From Clostridiaceae bacterium (GTDB lineage Bacteria; Bacillota; Clostridia; Lachnospirales; Lachnospiraceae), in contig CAJSZV010000014.1 in the NCBI GenBank assembly GCA_910574345.1, positions 1 through 64,000 of the forward strand: a DNA stretch of 64,000 nucleotides. Direction: 5' to 3'. This document shows, piece after piece, positions 60,823 to 64,000 of the stretch. Positions within the stretch are counted from its first letter, which is position 1. Every line of letters starts with the position of its first letter. The position numbers and the translations under genes are program-made. Under the pieces are notes generated by a model that did not search any database, was not told where the DNA came from, and saw only the letters and a program-made list of their open reading frames with translations.

Positions 60823-62094
60823 CTCCCCTGTGTCAGCTTCTTCCTTCACCGGCAGGATCATCCTGATGCGGTCAATTCTGTTTTTGTCCACGCTTTCTAC
60901 AATAAACCGGATTCCCTCGTCACAGACCTCCTCCCCCTCATCGGGAAGATGGTCCAAAAGGCCGATCACCAGACCCCCCACAGAATCATAGTCCTTGGAT
61001 TCCAATTCCAGGCCCAGGCGGTCGTTGATGTCATTGATCTTCATAGCGGCTGCCACTGAATACTCTCCGGGAGCTGATTCGATCAGGCTCTTTTCTTCAT
61101 CCTGGTCGTACTCGTCACGAATCTCACCTACAATCTCCTCCAGCATATCCTCCAGCGTAATAAGTCCTGCCGTAGCCCCATATTCATCCAGCACAATCAC
61201 AATATTATTAAAGGTCTTCTGCATCTCTACCATAAGCTCCGCTGTCTTTTTATACTCATAAGTATACATAGGCACACGCATATAATCCCGAATGCAGAAT
61301 TCCTTGTCATTGTCTATCAAAAGCAGATCCTTTATATTCATGACCCCGATTACATTGTCTGTGGTTTCCTCATAGACAGGAATGCGGGTGTATTTTTCCC
61401 GGCGGAAAATATCAATCAGTTCGTCATACGTAGCCTTCACATCCACAAATGTCATGTCGATCCGCGGAACCATAATGTCCTTTGCAAGAGAATCCCCGAA
61501 GTCAAACACATTGTTTATCATCTTTTTCTCTTCAGTCTCAATGACCCCTTCCTCATGGCTTACTTCCACAATGGTACGGAGTTCGTCCTCTGTAATCATC
61601 TCCTGCTTCTTGTTGGGATCTACCTTCATAAGCATAAGCACTCCCAGAGAAAGTCTGTTTACAATCCCTATAACCGGAGTCAGGGCGTACATCAGAGTAT
61701 AGATCGGCTTTGCGCTTCGCAAAGCTATGGTCTCGGCGGATATGGTGGACAAAGTCTTAGGCGTAATCTCTCCAAATACCAGGATGAGCAAAGTCAGCAC
61801 ACCTGTGGCCACGCCTACGGCCTTATTGCCAAAGAGATTTATGGTAAACGTCGTCAAAAGGGAGGAGGCCGACAAATTGACAAGATTATTGCCGATGAGA
61901 ATTGCGCTCAGCATCTTACCCTGCTGTTCTAAAATCTTTGACAAAATAACAGCTCTCTCCTCGCCATTCTCCGCCAGGGTTCTGATCCGTATTTTGTTCA
62001 CAGTGGTAAGGGCTGTCTCAGATGATGAGAAAAATGCGGATAATGCCAGTAAAACACCTAAAATAAGCAACTGTATGACGTCACTCGAATCCAA
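60814..62094 (-). CDS. CNNM/CorC-HlyC family protein with CBS domains
   Basis: This 426-residue protein has an N-terminal CNNM membrane domain (about 1-190; FFSSSETALTTVNKIRIRTLAE, LVFGEITPKTLS), a CBS pair (about 205-330; DIMVPRIDMTFVD, VIGVMNIKDLLL, VLDEYGATAGLITLEDMLEEIVGEI) and a CorC_HlyC domain (about 345-420). Members transport or regulate Mg2+ or Co2+; the 'haemolysin' label is historical. RBS AAGGAG. Confidence 0.92.
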   Translation of the reverse strand: MDSSDVIQLLILGVLLALSAFFSSSETALTTVNKIRIRTLAENGEERAVILSKILEQQGKMLSAILIGNNLVNLSASSLLTTFTINLFGNKAVGVATGVLTLLILVFGEITPKTLSTISAETIALRSAKPIYTLMYALTPVIGIVNRLSLGVLMLMKVDPNKKQEMITEDELRTIVEVSHEEGVIETEEKKMINNVFDFGDSLAKDIMVPRIDMTFVDVKATYDELIDIFRREKYTRIPVYEETTDNVIGVMNIKDLLLIDNDKEFCIRDYMRVPMYTYEYKKTAELMVEMQKTFNNIVIVLDEYGATAGLITLEDMLEEIVGEIRDEYDQDEEKSLIESAPGEYSVAAAMKINDINDRLGLELESKDYDSVGGLVIGLLDHLPDEGEEVCDEGIRFIVESVDKNRIDRIRMILPVKEEADTGESA

Positions 62095-62154
62095 AAAAAA
62101 TCACTCCTTGTAAACATATTTTAGGTGATATTGTACATGATATTCCCACGTTTG

Positions 62155-62622
62155 TCAATGTTCTCTCACCGATTCCACAATCTGCGCAGCTAACAGAATT
62201 CCCGCTCCCAAAAAGATACAGATATCTCCAAGATTAAACACAATCTTTTTAAGCTTTTTAAAGCGTATGCTGAAATAATCCACCACATACCCCCGCTTCA
62301 GCCGGTCATAAAGATTGCTTATTCCTCCTCCCAGCACCAGACAAGCGCCGATTTTCTCAGCCCAATATCCTTTCCTGGGATAAATCCAGAAAAAGATTCC
62401 CGCAACGGCGGATAACACTGCCAGGGGCACATTCTTCACCAGGTCCGGCCGGCTCTTTAAAATTCCCATGGGGAAACCGTCGTTGTGATTCCGGTAAAGC
62501 ATGATAAACCCCTTGCTGCCCTCCAGTTCTTTCGGAAACTCTGACGGGTCTGCCTTCTCTATGACGGACTTGATACCCAGATCTGTCAGTACAATTGCCA
62601 TAATCCCTAATATCAGCAACAT
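62155..62622 (-). CDS. Signal peptidase II-like protein
   Basis: This 155-residue four-helix protein resembles LspA. The two catalytic Asp boxes are present as SNLYDRLKRGYVVDYFSI and FNLGDICIFLG, although the second usually reads FNxAD. The early region (YRNHNDGFPMGIL) replaces the typical N-x-G-xAFG motif. LspA removes signal peptides from lipoproteins. The divergence suggests a paralogue that may have another substrate or reduced activity, so I do not give it the lspA symbol. Confidence 0.75.
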   Translation of the reverse strand: MLLILGIMAIVLTDLGIKSVIEKADPSEFPKELEGSKGFIMLYRNHNDGFPMGILKSRPDLVKNVPLAVLSAVAGIFFWIYPRKGYWAEKIGACLVLGGGISNLYDRLKRGYVVDYFSIRFKKLKKIVFNLGDICIFLGAGILLAAQIVESVREH

Positions 62623-62737
62623 GGTTCAACCTCCTAGATGTTTTTTTTATTTTACTATGATTATCTTCTTCCGTCCAGTAGGTTCCCATTCATTTTTTGC
62701 ATATACTATTAACAAAATATTGTTCAGGAGCCTGTCT

Positions 62738-64000
62738 ATGAGCATCTGCACTGCCAATGTAGCCAGTCAGGATTACGCTGATTTTATCTACCGGCACAGC
62801 TCCGCCACTTTGGAAGAGCTGTCCCGCATCCTTAAAACCGATTGTATCAGCTATGTGAATGAGTCATATGTTGTGTACTATCTGCCTCTTGATGAGGCCC
62901 TTCCCTTAAGCATTCCCAACCACTCCTACGAATCCCTTCCCACTCTGTTCGGCCTTATGGATACCACCAGTATGGAGTCTTCGGGAATCCTGTCTACCTT
63001 CCGCCAGCCCTCTTTAGGGTCCAGCGGTGAGGGGGTGATTATGGGGCTGATTGATACCGGCATTGACTACCAAAACCCCCTGTTTCGCAAGGCCGACGGA
63101 ACTACCCGCATTCTTGGACTCTGGGATCAGACCGCGGAGGACGGCGGTTTTGAACTGACAGGCAACCGCCCCTTTTCCTTTCCCTTTTACTACGGAAAGG
63201 AATATACTTACGAAGATATTAACAAGGCCCTGGCCCTTCCCGATCCTTTCACCTTGGTCCCCTCCTCCGATACCAACGGCCATGGAACCTTTCTGGCAGG
63301 GATTGCCGCCGGTGGCACCTCCATCTCCATTGATTTTACAGGAGCAGCACCGGAATGCAGTCTTGGAGTCGTAAAATTAAAGCCTGCCAAGCAGTATCTG
63401 AGAGATTATTACATGATTCCCGAAGATGCCGATGCTTATCAGAGCAATGACATTATGCTGGCCATTACCTACCTTACCCTTTTGGCGCGCCGTCACAGAA
63501 TGCCTCTTGTGATCTGCCTGGGTTTGGGGACCAACCAGGGCGGCCATAACGGTGCGTCTCCTGTCAGTGAAGTCTTAAACAGCCTGCGGTCTTATCAGGC
63601 AGTGGCCGCTGTCTGCGCCGCCGGCAATGAGGCGGGGCTGCGCCACCATTACCTGGGCAGAATCTCTAATCCTGCAGGCGGCTCCTCGGATTTTGATGAA
63701 ATCGAGCTTCGGGTGGCGGATCAGGAAAAAGGCTTTGTCATCGAACTATGGGCCAATGCCCCTGAAATCTATACCGTAGGTTTCGTATCTCCCACAGGCG
63801 AGACCATTCAGCGCATTCCTCTGACCCTTAACAGCGAAATTACTGTCCGCTTTTCCATAGAACCTACCACTATTGCAGTGGCCTATGCCACCACTCTCGG
63901 CTCGCAGAGCAGCTATCTTGCCTCCCTGCGCTTTGTTAACCCGATTCCCGGAATCTGGCGGATCCGGGTCTATCCCACCATTATATTTTCCGGAATCTAT
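62738..64000 (+). CDS. Csp-like subtilisin (S8) protease, 3' end outside window
   Basis: The first 421 codons of an S8 protease run off the window without a stop. D106 in GLIDTGIDY and H182 in NGHGTFLAGIAAG are two members of the triad; the Ser lies beyond the edge. An insert between them and the split jelly-roll-like region near the end (RVADQEKGFVIELWANAPE, GIWRIRVYP) match the CspABC group. Those proteases process the spore cortex lytic enzyme in clostridia. An AGGAG precedes the ATG by eight bases, and there is no signal peptide. Non-sporulation relatives exist, so the germination role is inference. Confidence 0.85.
   Translation, partial: MSICTANVASQDYADFIYRHSSATLEELSRILKTDCISYVNESYVVYYLPLDEALPLSIPNHSYESLPTLFGLMDTTSMESSGILSTFRQPSLGSSGEGVIMGLIDTGIDYQNPLFRKADGTTRILGLWDQTAEDGGFELTGNRPFSFPFYYGKEYTYEDINKALALPDPFTLVPSSDTNGHGTFLAGIAAGGTSISIDFTGAAPECSLGVVKLKPAKQYLRDYYMIPEDADAYQSNDIMLAITYLTLLARRHRMPLVICLGLGTNQGGHNGASPVSEVLNSLRSYQAVAAVCAAGNEAGLRHHYLGRISNPAGGSSDFDEIELRVADQEKGFVIELWANAPEIYTVGFVSPTGETIQRIPLTLNSEITVRFSIEPTTIAVAYATTLGSQSSYLASLRFVNPIPGIWRIRVYPTIIFSGIY

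Noticed and set aside
1-64000. tRNA and rRNA genes, prophage or insertion-sequence ends
   Set aside because: No cloverleaf-like segment, rRNA motif, integrase, transposase or attachment duplication was seen in the gaps; a tRNAscan and IS search would be decisive.

Overview
The window looks like a chromosome segment of an anaerobic gut Firmicute of the Clostridia, most likely Lachnospiraceae (Clostridium cluster XIVa). The pointers are a SCIFF ranthipeptide cassette, an archaeal-type AspRS with gatCAB under an Asn-type T-box and no asnS in view, a Csp-like subtilisin, rubrerythrin, hemZ, a long Rel protein, and strong AGGAGG ribosome sites with sigma-A promoters. No rRNA, tRNA, CRISPR array, prophage or intact insertion sequence was found.

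Layout. 1-480: a decayed locus in which a strong operator-controlled promoter drives only an 18-codon signal-peptide stub that runs into short repeats. 479-6047 (minus): rel, a metallo-beta-lactamase hydrolase, hemZ and a DeoR regulator with a repeat tail. 6217-8669: map, a MATE exporter and a 47-codon gene. 8783-15076 (minus): an unusual cluster with a propeller/solute-binding lipoprotein, two sugar-type ABC permeases, a long coiled-coil membrane-fusion protein and a small MacB-like extracytoplasmic protein; a two-component system diverges from it (15231-17234). 17449-22610 (plus): a GntR-LacI-type regulator, solute-binding lipoprotein, TIM-barrel isomerase/epimerase and two permeases, a sugar uptake operon without its own ATPase.

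22711-33860 (minus): argH, yfhO and gtrA; then a T-box-controlled operon aspS-gatC-gatA-gatB plus a class Ic aspartate aminotransferase, which together can make aspartate and Asn-tRNA. A compact folded element lies between the T-box and aspS. 33898-40297: a lipoprotein, rubrerythrin, the manganese exporter mntP, a padR-DUF1700 envelope-stress-like operon and a secreted repeat protein. 40389-48587 (minus): a biosynthetic operon leuB-ilvD-ilvB-serC-serA-DUF1015 read from one good promoter.

48720-54189: a GntP permease and enolase-superfamily dehydratase whose divergent LysR regulator is broken, a second MATE exporter, and remnants of a DUF4065 (Panacea-type) antitoxin and a membrane-anchored partner. 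54236-60380 (minus): scfA-scfB (SCIFF peptide and maturase) followed by secDF, tgt, yajC and a HAD phosphatase, linking a ranthipeptide to the Sec machinery. 60463-64000: a TIGR04086 membrane protein, a CorC/HlyC protein, an LspA-like peptidase and the first 421 codons of a Csp-like subtilisin cut by the window edge.
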